From: Streptomyces monashensis
Lineage (GTDB): Bacteria > Actinomycetota > Actinomycetes > Streptomycetales > Streptomycetaceae
Direction: 5' to 3'
Assembly (NCBI RefSeq): GCF_001866665.1
Contig: NZ_MLYO01000031.1
Span: 62,001-126,000, forward strand
DNA length: 64,000 nt
Below, in pieces: positions 8,003 through 15,461 of this stretch. The translations under genes were made by a program, and so were the position numbers. How positions within the stretch are numbered: position 1 is the stretch's first letter; each line of letters opens with the position of its first letter. The notes under the pieces are model-generated. The model was given only the letters and a program-made list of their open reading frames with translations, had not been told where the DNA came from and did no database searches.

Positions 8003-9529
8003 ATGTCCCAGAAGACCCTCGCCGAGGGCTCCCGCGCCGGAGCCGTCGGGATCGGCGCGACCGGTGCGGACGCCGGACCGAGCGCGGCCCCGGCGCAGCG
8101 CTGGTGGATCCTCGCGGTCGTCGCCGTCGCCCAGCTGATGGTCGTGCTCGACGCCACGATCGTGAACATCGCCCTGCCGTCCGCCCAGACCGACCTCGGC
8201 TTCTCCGACGGCAGCCGGCAGTGGATCGTGACGGCCTACGCCCTCGCGTTCGCCTCACTGCTGCTGCTCGGCGGCCGCATAGCCGACCTCTTCGGCCGCA
8301 AGCCCGCCTTCCTCGTCGGTGTCGTCGGCTTCGCCGGGGCCTCCGCGCTCGGCGGCGCCGCGAACGGCTTCACCATGCTGGTGATCGCCCGTGCCCTCCA
8401 GGGAGCCTTCGGCGCCCTGCTCGCGCCCGCCGCGCTGTCGCTGCTCAACACCACCTTCACCAACCCCCGGGAGCGGGCCCGCGCCTTCAGCGTGTACGGC
8501 GCGATCGCCGGCGCCGGCGGCGCCGTGGGTCTGCTGCTCGGCGGTGTGCTGACCGACGCCCTGGACTGGCGCTGGACCCTGTACGTGAACGTGGTCATCG
8601 CCGTCGTCGCCTTCGCGGGCGGCTGGCTCCTGCTGAGCAACCACCGCGACGCGGCGAACTCCAGGCTCGACGTGCCCGGCACCGTCCTGGTCGCCGGCGG
8701 ACTGTTCTCCCTGGTCTACGGCTTCTCCAACGCCGAGACCCACCACTGGAGCTCGCCGCTGACCTGGGGCTTCCTGATCGCGGGCGGCCTGCTGCTCGCG
8801 GCCTTCGCCTGGTGGCAGACCCGTGCCGCGCACCCGCTGCTGCCGCTGCGCATCCTGCTCGACCGCGACCGCGCCGCCTCCTACATCGCGGTGCTCATCA
8901 CCGGCGCGGGCATGTTCGGCGTGTTCCTCTTCCTGACCTACTACCTCCAGCTCAACCTCGGCTTCAGCCCCACGAAGACCGGTGTGGCGTTCCTGCCGAT
9001 GGTCGGCGCGCTGATGGTGACCGCCCAGGTGGGCACCACCCTGCTGCTGCCCCGCATCGGCCCCAAGGCCGTCATCCCGCTGGGCTTCGCGATCGCCACG
9101 GCCGGCATGGCCTGGCTGACCGGCATCGGCCTCGGCGCGCACTACACGAGCGCGGTGCTGCCCCAGCTGATCGTGATCGGCGTCGGCCTCGGCCTGGTCA
9201 TGCCGCCGGCCATGCAGCTGGCCACCGGAGGGGTCGCGGCCGAGGACGCCGGCGTGGCCTCCGCGGCCGTCAACGCCATGCAGCAGGTGGGCGGTTCGAT
9301 CGGTACTGCGCTGCTGAACACGCTCGCCTCGACCGCCGCCACCACCTATCTGTCCGGCCGCGACGCCACCAGCAGGCTGGTGCAGGCGCAGGCGACCATC
9401 GAGAGCTACACGACCGCGTTCTGGTGGTCCGCGGGGCTCTTCGCCGCGGGCGCGCTGATCGCCTTCCTGCTCTACCGGCGCGGGGTACCGCAGCAGGACG
9501 CGGGAGCCGCTCCGGTCGTCCACATGTGA
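8003..9529 (+). CDS. MFS multidrug exporter, DHA2 (EmrB/QacA, 14-helix) family
   Basis: A 508-residue proton-driven drug exporter with about 14 membrane helices. Motif A of the major facilitator superfamily is intact (GGRIADLFGRK), and the first helix carries the DHA2 signature DATIVNIALP. The second half contains the antiporter-type motif region around GAGGAVGLLLGGVL. The ATG follows TGGAGTGGTTC, a usable ribosome site. The promoter is bracketed by two matching palindromes, which suggests repression released by a drug-like ligand; no TetR gene is adjacent, so the regulator would be encoded elsewhere unless the divergent ArsR protein serves. A strong terminator hairpin follows. Confidence 0.93.
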   Translation: MSQKTLAEGSRAGAVGIGATGADAGPSAAPAQRWWILAVVAVAQLMVVLDATIVNIALPSAQTDLGFSDGSRQWIVTAYALAFASLLLLGGRIADLFGRKPAFLVGVVGFAGASALGGAANGFTMLVIARALQGAFGALLAPAALSLLNTTFTNPRERARAFSVYGAIAGAGGAVGLLLGGVLTDALDWRWTLYVNVVIAVVAFAGGWLLLSNHRDAANSRLDVPGTVLVAGGLFSLVYGFSNAETHHWSSPLTWGFLIAGGLLLAAFAWWQTRAAHPLLPLRILLDRDRAASYIAVLITGAGMFGVFLFLTYYLQLNLGFSPTKTGVAFLPMVGALMVTAQVGTTLLLPRIGPKAVIPLGFAIATAGMAWLTGIGLGAHYTSAVLPQLIVIGVGLGLVMPPAMQLATGGVAAEDAGVASAAVNAMQQVGGSIGTALLNTLASTAATTYLSGRDATSRLVQAQATIESYTTAFWWSAGLFAAGALIAFLLYRRGVPQQDAGAAPVVHM

Positions 9530-9548
9530 CCGCCGGGAGCCGAGAAGC

Positions 9549-9588
9549 CCGAGGGGCCGCCGTCAGCAGGGAGACGGCGGCCCCTCGG
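9549..9588 (+). terminator. terminator of the MFS gene
   Basis: A perfect 16-base stem (9549-9564 with 9573-9588) and an 8-base loop, 19 bases after the stop. No T-run follows, as is common in this genus. Confidence 0.8.
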
Positions 9589-10011
9589 CCTGTCGGGGTG
9601 GCGCGCAAGGCGACGGCGACAGGGACGACGCCCGGTTCCTGGTCCTGGCGCCGGTCACGCCGCCCGAACGGTGGTGGCGGTGCGTCCCGCCTCTTTGGGC
9701 GCGTCCCGGCGGGACGCCCGAGCCGCGTCGCTCTGCGTGTCCGAAACGTCCGGCATGTGAGACGCCGCTTCGACGCGGGTACAACGGCACTGAATAAAAC
9801 CGGTGTTTTTTCGCCGCTCCCCGGGAAGGCCCCCCACGGGCCTGCCCCGGGGAGCGGCTGTGTGCCCGGAGACCGGCGGGCGGCCCCACTCCGCCCGTCG
9901 GCCCCGGTACGAGATCGCTGGTTCCCCGCTCCAGTGGCCGCACTCCCCAGTTACGGACCTGCTCCGGCGCGTACGGGTACCTCGCGATCCCGGTCTCGGC
10001 AGGCGGGTCGC
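9589..10011. other. 423-base gap between convergent genes; no gene recognised
   Basis: I see no convincing coding sequence here. The stretch holds a second strong hairpin (9813-9858) and a short AT-rich patch (9791-9811) with a five-base inverted repeat AAAAC-CGGT-GTTTT. A small RNA cannot be excluded but nothing points to one specifically. Confidence 0.4.
9813..9858 (-). terminator. hairpin downstream of the SSI gene
   Basis: A perfect 12-base GC-rich stem (9813-9824 with 9847-9858). It lies about 150 bases past the stop of the minus-strand inhibitor gene and could terminate it. On the plus strand a T-run precedes rather than follows it, so it is not a classical terminator for the MFS side. 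Confidence 0.5.
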
Positions 10012-10446
10012 CTAGAAGGCGAAGACACCGCCGGTGATGGAGTCCTTGACGCAGGCGTTGCCGAAGGTCCGCTCGTAGGAGACGCGCTGGCCCTGCCAGA
10101 CGCCCTGGACCGTGACGACGACCGGGTTGTACAGCTCGGTGCACCACACGCCCTCGGCGGGCTTCAGCGCGTTGAAGTCACCGCCGGTGCCGCGCAGTTC
10201 GGCGCAGGCTCGGGCCGCGTCCGGGTGAGTGCCGGCGGCCGTGGGGGCGCAGGTGAGGGTGACGGCGCGCTCCGGCGTGGCCGTGGCCGCGTCGTTGCCG
10301 TGCCCCACGGTGAGTACCAGCGCCGAGGGGGCGTACAGCGAGGACGGGGCGGCGCCCGGTGCAGCGACGGCGGCCCCGGTCAGGGGTCCGCAGACGGCAG
10401 CGGCCGTCAGGCCGAGGGCCGCTGCCCAGCGCGCGGTGTTCCGCAT
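10012..10446 (-). CDS. SSI-family secreted protease inhibitor, inferred P1 residue Glu
   Basis: A 144-residue precursor with a signal peptide (about 1-29, cut near AVA-AP) and a mature domain of about 113 residues, the normal size for Streptomyces subtilisin inhibitor. The hallmarks YAPSALVLTVG, ERAVTLTC, VWQG, RVSYER and the FAF C-terminus are present. The four cysteines (66, 81, 102, 132) match the two SSI disulfides. Aligned on the reactive loop, SSI reads Cys-Pro-Met-Val-Tyr; this protein reads Cys-Thr-Glu-Leu-Tyr, so the inferred P1 is Glu104 rather than the usual Met, Lys or Arg. ATG at 10446 is chosen because GGAAGG lies nine bases upstream. It would be secreted to inhibit serine proteases, here perhaps Glu-specific ones. 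Confidence 0.93.
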   Translation of the reverse strand: MRNTARWAAALGLTAAAVCGPLTGAAVAAPGAAPSSLYAPSALVLTVGHGNDAATATPERAVTLTCAPTAAGTHPDAARACAELRGTGGDFNALKPAEGVWCTELYNPVVVTVQGVWQGQRVSYERTFGNACVKDSITGGVFAF

Positions 10447-10869
10447 TGTGTGCATCCTTCCGCTCAATCGGACGAGATGCCTCCCCGTGCCCGGATCGGG
10501 CGCCGGAGCGGCGAGCGCCACTCTGCCGAGTCCCCGCTCGAAACACACATCGAACGCATAGGTTTCGGTAACCTTTCGTGTTGAATCAGTGGCGTGATGT
10601 CACGGAATTCGCACACCGTGACCCAGGAACGGAGCGGGTTCCGCGCGTCACGAGCCATCCAATGGCCGGAAATCACCGCATCGTTAATCGTCCTGAAACA
10701 CTCCGGCCCTGTCGCCGTTGAAGCGATTCATGACTCCCCGTGTTCATGTGGCGATCACGAAGTGATCACCCACCCCCCGGGCCCCCGGCCGGCGCCCGCC
10801 CGGCTACCCGCCAGTATGGTCGGGCCGCACCTGTACCCATCTCATCGGCGACGAGAGGCGGACCACCGG
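10447..10869. other. 423-base intergenic region between divergent SSI and lactate-oxidase-like genes
   Basis: No gene is recognised. A frame is open from 10594 into the flavoenzyme gene, but its translation before 10870 has no family character. The region carries the promoters of both genes and the inverted repeat at 10753-10767. Confidence 0.5.
10753..10767. promoter_or_regulatory. operator-like inverted repeat upstream of the flavoenzyme gene
   Basis: A perfect repeat, GATCAC-GAA-GTGATC, about 100 bases before the start codon at 10870. The bound factor is unknown. Confidence 0.35.
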
Positions 10870-12042
10870 ATGGCGAAGCACTGGGCCGACTTCCAGTACG
10901 AGATCTATCTGAACGGGATGACGGGTGCCGTGCCCCGCCTGCCCACCGATCTGACCCGGCTGGAGGAGCTGGCCGAACTCCGGCTCGCCCCGGGCCCGGT
11001 GGGGTACGTGGCGGGCAGCGCGGGCGACGGCAGCACCGCCCGCGCCAACCGGGCCGCGCTCGCCCGGCACCGGATCGTGCCGCGCATGCTGCGGGACGTC
11101 GGCGAGCGCGACCTGTCGACCGAGGTGCTCGGGCGGTCCCTGCCGGCGCCGCTGGCGCTGGCCCCCGTCGGCGTACTGCAGATCATGCATCCCGATGCCG
11201 AACGGGCCGCCGCCCGGGCCGCCGCCGCGCAGGGCGTGCCGTACATCCTGTCGTCGGCGTCCAGCACGCCGATGGAGCAGGTGGCCGAGGCGATGGGCGA
11301 CGCCGAGCGGTGGTTCCAGCTGTACTGGGGCAAGGACCGCGAGGTGACCCGGAGTTTCCTCGGCCGGGCGAAGGCCGCCGGGTTCTCGGTGCTGGTGGTC
11401 ACGCTGGACACCCAGTTGCTGGCGTGGCGGCCCCGCGACCTGGACCAGGCGTATCTGCCGTTCGTGCACGGAGTGGGCACCGCCAACTACTTCACCGACC
11501 CGGCCTTTCGCGCGGGGCTCGCCCGGCCCGTGGAGGAGGATCCGAACGCGGCGGTCCTGCACTTCCTGGGCCTGTTCGGGGATCCGGGCAAGTCCTGGCC
11601 CGACCTGGCCTTCCTGCGGGAGCACTGGGACGGCCCGATCGTCCTGAAGGGCGTCCTGCACCCGGACGACGCCCGGCTGGCCGCCGACGCCGGCATGGAC
11701 GGCGTGGTGGTCTCCAACCACGGCGGCCGGCAGGTGGCCGGCTCGGTCGCGGCGGCCGACGCGCTGCCCCGGGTCGCCGCGGCCGTCGGCGACCGGCTGA
11801 CCGTGCTGTTCGACAGCGGCGTGCGCACCGGCGACGACGTGTTCAAGGCGCTGGCCCTGGGCGCGCGGGCGGTGCTGCTGGGGCGGCCGTACGTCTACGG
11901 GCTCGGCCTGGACGGACAGGCCGGCGTCGAGCACGTCATCAGGTGCCTGCTGGCCGAGTTCGACCTGACCCTCGCCCTGTCCGGACACACCCGCCCCGGA
12001 AGCGTGTCGGCAACCGCCCTCGCCCCGGACCCCACCGACTGA
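10870..12042 (+). CDS. FMN-dependent alpha-hydroxy-acid oxidase (lactate 2-monooxygenase-like)
   Basis: A 390-residue cytoplasmic TIM-barrel flavoenzyme of the L-lactate oxidase / lactate monooxygenase / glycolate oxidase family. The active-site histidine lies in SNHGGRQ, preceded by the FMN-binding lysine in IVLKGVL and followed by LFDSGVRTGDDV. It oxidises a 2-hydroxy acid such as lactate. The length and the extra segment around HGVGTANYFTDPAF, similar to lactate 2-monooxygenase, favour that branch, but glycolate or another substrate is possible. ATG at 10870 is chosen because the conserved family N-terminus (KHWADFQYEIYLNGM) begins there. The stop codon is part of the terminator shared with the next gene. 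Confidence 0.88.
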   Translation: MAKHWADFQYEIYLNGMTGAVPRLPTDLTRLEELAELRLAPGPVGYVAGSAGDGSTARANRAALARHRIVPRMLRDVGERDLSTEVLGRSLPAPLALAPVGVLQIMHPDAERAAARAAAAQGVPYILSSASSTPMEQVAEAMGDAERWFQLYWGKDREVTRSFLGRAKAAGFSVLVVTLDTQLLAWRPRDLDQAYLPFVHGVGTANYFTDPAFRAGLARPVEEDPNAAVLHFLGLFGDPGKSWPDLAFLREHWDGPIVLKGVLHPDDARLAADAGMDGVVVSNHGGRQVAGSVAAADALPRVAAAVGDRLTVLFDSGVRTGDDVFKALALGARAVLLGRPYVYGLGLDGQAGVEHVIRCLLAEFDLTLALSGHTRPGSVSATALAPDPTD

Positions 12043-12084
12043 CGTACCGCCGGTGACGGGCGGACCGCCACCGGCGGTACGTCA
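12040..12084. terminator. bidirectional terminator containing both stop codons
   Basis: A perfect 16-base stem (12040-12055 with 12069-12084) and a 13-base loop. The left arm starts with the TGA of the flavoenzyme gene and the right arm ends with the TCA that is the TGA of the convergent lectin gene. Confidence 0.85.
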
Positions 12085-13824
12085 GGCCTCCTTCTCCGAC
12101 GGCCGCGCGGGCGGTGCGGAGGGGGCGCCCGTGCCGGCGACGGAGAGGGAGCCGGGGCTCGCCGACGGCGTGTCGGTGACCCAGCGCTGGCCGGCCGACC
12201 GGTCCCGGACCTTGACGACGAGGTCGGCTCCCGGGTCCGCGCCCGCGCCGGCGAGGGCCAGGGTGCGGTCCCAGCGGGTCAGCAACTCGCCCTGGGCGGT
12301 GCGGTCGTAGCGCACGTCGGCGGCCCGCTGCGAGCCCTCCTCGGCGCAGGTGCCGAGGATCACCACTCCGGCGTCGGCGTGCGAGTCCAGGCACAGGCCC
12401 GAGTCGGCCGCGCTGCGCAGCAGCCCGTCCGTGCCGTACGTCCACTGCTGGGTGGCCGCCGAGGAGCAGACGGCCAGCATCGCGCCCGCCCCGGCCTTCG
12501 GCGTGCCCCTGATGTCGAGGCACAGGTCGGAGTCGGCGTTGCGCAGCCGGGTGGACCGGCCGGACGTGGGCAGGCCCGCGGAGCCGGGGGCGCCGGCGGA
12601 ACCGGGTGCCGACCGGCCGCCGGTGCCGGGGACGGCGCTGCTGGAGGCGACCGGGTCGGTGCCGTCGCCGCCGTTCGGCCACATGCTGATCACCAGCACG
12701 GTCGCGAGCAGCCCGGCCGAGGCCACCCCGACCCCGGTGAGCAGCGTCCGGGAGGAGACCGCGGTACCGGACACCCGCAGCACGGCCGCCGGTATCCGGG
12801 CGAGCGGTCCGCTCGCGCCGCCGCCGCGGCGCCGGCCGCGGGGCGCCCGGGTGCGGGCGCGCGGCTCGCCCGGTTCGCCGTCGGCGTCGTAGCGCCCGCC
12901 GGACCGGGCGGCCCGGTCGAGCAGCCCGGGTCTGCCGCCGCCGCGGCGGCGTCCGCCCGAGCGCCGGGAACCGCTGCGCGCGGGGCCGCCGCGGCGGCCG
13001 GGGCGGGAGTCGAGGTAGCGGCGGGCGCCCCAGCCGAGCACGGCCTCGGCGAGCAGCACGCCGGGAGCGGCGTCGGCGTGGCCGAGTTGCTCGGCGGCGT
13101 GCCGACAGTAGGCGCAGGCGGACAGGTGTTCCTGGACGTCGGGCAGCAGGGCTCCGCCGCGGCGGATCGGGACGTCGAGCAGACGGTTGTAGTAGCGGCA
13201 GTCCTTTCCCGGGGCGAGTTCCCGGTGGGCACGCACCAGGCCCTCGCGGAATTTCTCCCGCGCCTGCGCCAGCGCGGCCGTCGCGCTGTCGGTGTCGATA
13301 CCGAGCAGCGCGGCGGGGACGGATATCGGCTCGGCCTCGACCTCGGTGTGCCAGAGCAGCGTCTGGTCCAGTCGGGGAAGGGCGTGGAAAGAGCGGTCGG
13401 ACAGGGCGCGGTTTTCCGGTACCAGCGTCTTGGCCGCGCGCATACCGCGGCCCCCGGCGGGCTTTCCGAGGCCGGGCAGTACGGCGGTGATCCGGTCCGT
13501 GGCGGACCAGTTGACGACTGTGTCCCGGACTGCCACGAGCAGCCGGGGACGCAGCGCCTCGGCGGGTTCGCCGAGCGCGAGGCGCCCGAGGACCTGGTGG
13601 AAGGCGGTGGCGGTGACCATGTGGGCGAGCGGCCCGGACAGGGCGAGGCAGATGACCGCGTACTCCTGGGCCGGCTGCCAGTGCCGGGCCAGGAGCAGGG
13701 CGGCGGACCGCGAGCCTTCCGCATCGGAGCCGGCCCGCAGCGGGCCGGCGAGCGACTCGTCCGGTTCCCCCGGATCTCCGCCGGGCGGCGGATAGGGCGG
13801 ACGAGGAGGGTGGGGGGTGGGCAC
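12082..13824 (-). CDS. membrane protein with degenerate ECF-sigma-like, zinc anti-sigma-like and ricin-lectin domains (paralogue 1)
   Basis: A 580-residue protein of unusual build. Residues 40-105 resemble a decayed sigma region 2. Residues 150-205 (LLWHTEVEAEP, VPAALLG, then a charged helix) match sigma region 4 of ECF factors. Residues 209-245 hold a zinc anti-sigma motif of the form His-x3-Cys-x2-Cys (His233, Cys237, Cys240). After an Arg/Gly-rich linker there is one membrane helix (about 361-381), then an exported Ser/Gly/Pro linker and a ricin-type beta-trefoil (about 422-550) with TQQW and GQRW repeats. GTG at 13824 is preferred because AAAGGAAT lies upstream. It may sense sugars outside and act inside, but the sigma-like parts are too degenerate to assume promoter recognition. 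A paralogue lies at 27318-29201. Confidence 0.8.
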   Translation of the reverse strand: MPTPHPPRPPYPPPGGDPGEPDESLAGPLRAGSDAEGSRSAALLLARHWQPAQEYAVICLALSGPLAHMVTATAFHQVLGRLALGEPAEALRPRLLVAVRDTVVNWSATDRITAVLPGLGKPAGGRGMRAAKTLVPENRALSDRSFHALPRLDQTLLWHTEVEAEPISVPAALLGIDTDSATAALAQAREKFREGLVRAHRELAPGKDCRYYNRLLDVPIRRGGALLPDVQEHLSACAYCRHAAEQLGHADAAPGVLLAEAVLGWGARRYLDSRPGRRGGPARSGSRRSGGRRRGGGRPGLLDRAARSGGRYDADGEPGEPRARTRAPRGRRRGGGASGPLARIPAAVLRVSGTAVSSRTLLTGVGVASAGLLATVLVISMWPNGGDGTDPVASSSAVPGTGGRSAPGSAGAPGSAGLPTSGRSTRLRNADSDLCLDIRGTPKAGAGAMLAVCSSAATQQWTYGTDGLLRSAADSGLCLDSHADAGVVILGTCAEEGSQRAADVRYDRTAQGELLTRWDRTLALAGAGADPGADLVVKVRDRSAGQRWVTDTPSASPGSLSVAGTGAPSAPPARPSEKEA

Positions 13825-13889
13825 TGAGCGGATTCCTTTGATGCGTGATGCGTCGATGCGTACCTCTGCGGCGCGCACGGGGAGGCGAA

Positions 13890-13912
13890 TTCACCGGCGT
13901 TCGGCCGGTGAA
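13890..13912 (-). other. hairpin in the 5' leader of the sigma-lectin gene
   Basis: A perfect 9-base stem, TTCACCGGC-GTTCG-GCCGGTGAA, about 66 bases upstream of the start codon and inside the predicted leader RNA. It may affect translation or message stability, or be a protein site. Confidence 0.4.
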
Positions 13913-13940
13913 GCATCCGCAACTGCCGGAAGAACTCCGG

Positions 13941-13967
13941 ACTTTACCCCCCGCACGGGCGTGTCAA
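13941..13967 (-). promoter_or_regulatory. possible promoter of the sigma-lectin gene
   Basis: On the minus strand TTGACA (13967-13962) and TAAAGT (13946-13941) are 15 bases apart, a little short of the ideal 17. It would give a leader of about 110 bases. Confidence 0.4.
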
Positions 13968-14040
13968 CCCTCGCACAACTTCCACACGAGCAACAAGACA
14001 CCCGCACAACATCGGCAGTTTTGAAGGAAAGTCAGAAAGC

Positions 14041-14072
14041 ATACGGTCAGGACTGCTCGAGGGTGACCGTAT
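14041..14072. terminator. inverted repeat between the toxin gene and the sigma-lectin gene
   Basis: A perfect 9-base repeat, ATACGGTCA / TGACCGTAT, with a 14-base loop, about 48 bases past the toxin stop. On the minus strand a T-rich stretch follows, which fits a terminator for the toxin operon. Its position upstream of the sigma-lectin gene means it could also be an operator. Confidence 0.5.
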
Positions 14073-14119
14073 TCGATATTTCCAGCGCCCCGGACAGGCT
14101 CGGATCCGCCGGGGACCGT

Positions 14120-14497
14120 TCAGATCTGCCAGGACCGCAATCGGTCGGCCGCGCCGTACACGTCCGCCTTGCCGGAGATCAGGTCGCGGGCGAGGTCGAC
14201 GAGGGCGCCGTAGGGCGGGTCGATGCCGACGCCGCTGACGAACATGTAGGCCACGGCGGTCGCGCAGGCGAAGCGGGCGTTGGCCGCGGGCAGCGGTTTG
14301 AGCAGCGCGAGGGTGTGCAGCAGCGCGGCGGCCCGCCAGGCGGGGTCGGAGTCCACGCCGAGCCGGGGCGGGTCCACGCGGTGCCGGGCCACGGCGGCGA
14401 CCAGCGCGGAGAAGTCGTCGACCGCGGGCTGGTCGGGCAGGACCTCCTCATGGCGCTGGAGCAGCCAGGGGACGTCGATGTGGATGACGGAGGGCAT
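14120..14497 (-). CDS. Fic/Doc-like toxin component with a degenerate Fic motif
   Basis: A 125-residue protein resembling the short Doc branch of the Fic fold (DVPWLLQRHEEVLPDQP start; RAAALLHTLALLKPLPAANARFACATAVAYM core). Functional Fic proteins carry HPFxxGNKR or a close variant; here the aligned segment reads approximately LKPLPAANAR, so the histidine and the GN(K/R)R part are not intact. It may be a pseudo-enzyme, or use a different chemistry. It lies directly after the antitoxin-like gene with three bases between, as in toxin-antitoxin operons. Sequences of this short degenerate type, annotated as Fic family toxins, are known to me from other Streptomyces, so the loss is not private to this strain. 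Confidence 0.75.
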   Translation of the reverse strand: MPSVIHIDVPWLLQRHEEVLPDQPAVDDFSALVAAVARHRVDPPRLGVDSDPAWRAAALLHTLALLKPLPAANARFACATAVAYMFVSGVGIDPPYGALVDLARDLISGKADVYGAADRLRSWQI

Positions 14498-14500
14498 CGA

Positions 14501-14740
14501 TCAGGCGGCCTCGTCCTTGGTCGCGGGTTCGTCGTCCGGGAAGGCCGCCGCGAACTCCTCGGCGTGCGCGGCGAAGAACTTCCGGAAGGCCTCGGCGCCC
14601 TCCTGGAGCGCCCGGTGCCGGGCGATGTCGGCGGCGGCGGCCTCACGCACGAGGGCCTTCATCGACGTACCGCGCTCCTTGGCGATCTGCCGCAGGTCCT
14701 CAAGTTCCCGGTCGCTGAACTCCACATTGAGAGCTGGCAT
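14501..14740 (-). CDS. antitoxin-like protein, ribbon-helix-helix N-terminus
   Basis: A 79-residue acidic protein. Its first 45 residues look like a ribbon-helix-helix DNA-binding domain (strand ALNVEFS, then ELEDLRQIAKERG and SMKALVREAAAAD), and the C-terminal half is helical and acidic (HAEEFAAAFPDDEP), a common way to wrap a toxin. ATG at 14740 is chosen because the strand begins there; the Shine-Dalgarno is weak. It is first in the operon with the Fic-like gene, so it should be the antitoxin and self-repressor, probably acting on the inverted repeat at 14759-14772. Confidence 0.8.
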   Translation of the reverse strand: MPALNVEFSDRELEDLRQIAKERGTSMKALVREAAAADIARHRALQEGAEAFRKFFAAHAEEFAAAFPDDEPATKDEAA

Positions 14741-14758
14741 ACCCCACAGGGTACCGCG

Positions 14759-14772
14759 CGGGTACTTACCCG
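14759..14772. promoter_or_regulatory. operator-like inverted repeat upstream of the antitoxin gene
   Basis: CGGGTA-CT-TACCCG, 18 bases before the antitoxin start. This is the expected place for autoregulation by a ribbon-helix-helix antitoxin. Confidence 0.4.
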
Positions 14773-14918
14773 TAAATATCAGCAGGTCAGACACCACTCG
14801 GCACGGTACCTGCGGCGCCCGACAGCCATGTCCGATTCCCGCCGGTCCCCGGGCGCGCGACACACCAGACTCGACAGCGGAGAACAGGAAGAGGCACCAG
14901 GGGACCGAAGGAGCCGTC

Positions 14919-15461
14919 ATGAACACCCGCACCGTGCACACCGTCCACCCGAGCCCGCTGGGCGACCTGCTGCTGACCGGCTGCGTCTCGGCGGGCGGCT
15001 GCGCGCTCACCTCGCTCACCCTGCCCGGGCAGCGCGGCGCGCCCGCCGTACGCCCCGAGGACCGTGACGACGCGCCGTTCGCCGAGGCGCACCGGCAGCT
15101 CGACGCCTACTTCGCGGGCCGCCCGGTCCGCTTCGACCTGCCGCTGGCGCCCGCCGGCACCCCGTTCCAGCGGGCGGTGTGGCAGGCCCTCGACGGCGTT
15201 GCCCACGGCACCACGACGACGTACGGCGAACTGGCCGCCCGGCTGGGCGTGGCCCGCGCCGAGCTGCGCGCGGTGGGCCGGGCCCTCGGCGCCAACCCGC
15301 TGCTCCTCCTGCGCCCCTGCCACCGGGTGATCGGCGCGGACGGCTCGATGCGCGGGTACGCGGGCGGCGTCGAGGCCAAGGTGTGGCTGCTGACGCACGA
15401 AGGTGCCTTGCAGCCCGCCTTGTCGTCGGCGGACGGCCTCGCTACACGTCCAGCCGGCTGA
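14919..15461 (+). CDS. ogt: methylated-DNA--[protein]-cysteine S-methyltransferase
   Basis: A 180-residue suicide DNA repair protein that takes the alkyl group from O6-alkylguanine onto its own cysteine. The active site PCHRVIG is present with the acceptor Cys134, preceded by the helix-turn-helix region (TTYGELAARLG, RAVGRALGANP) and followed by GYAGGVEAKVWLL. The N-terminal half is the variable domain of the family. GAAGGAG lies five bases before the ATG at 14919. The gene is divergent from the toxin operon and converges on the broken GH2 gene, whose end it overlaps by about 20 bases. I see no linked ada-type regulator. Confidence 0.92.
   Translation: MNTRTVHTVHPSPLGDLLLTGCVSAGGCALTSLTLPGQRGAPAVRPEDRDDAPFAEAHRQLDAYFAGRPVRFDLPLAPAGTPFQRAVWQALDGVAHGTTTTYGELAARLGVARAELRAVGRALGANPLLLLRPCHRVIGADGSMRGYAGGVEAKVWLLTHEGALQPALSSADGLATRPAG

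Noticed and set aside
9791..9858. T-run and hairpin as an intrinsic terminator for the plus strand
   Set aside because: The T-run comes before the stem on the plus strand, the wrong order, and the MFS gene already has a strong terminator at 9549-9588.
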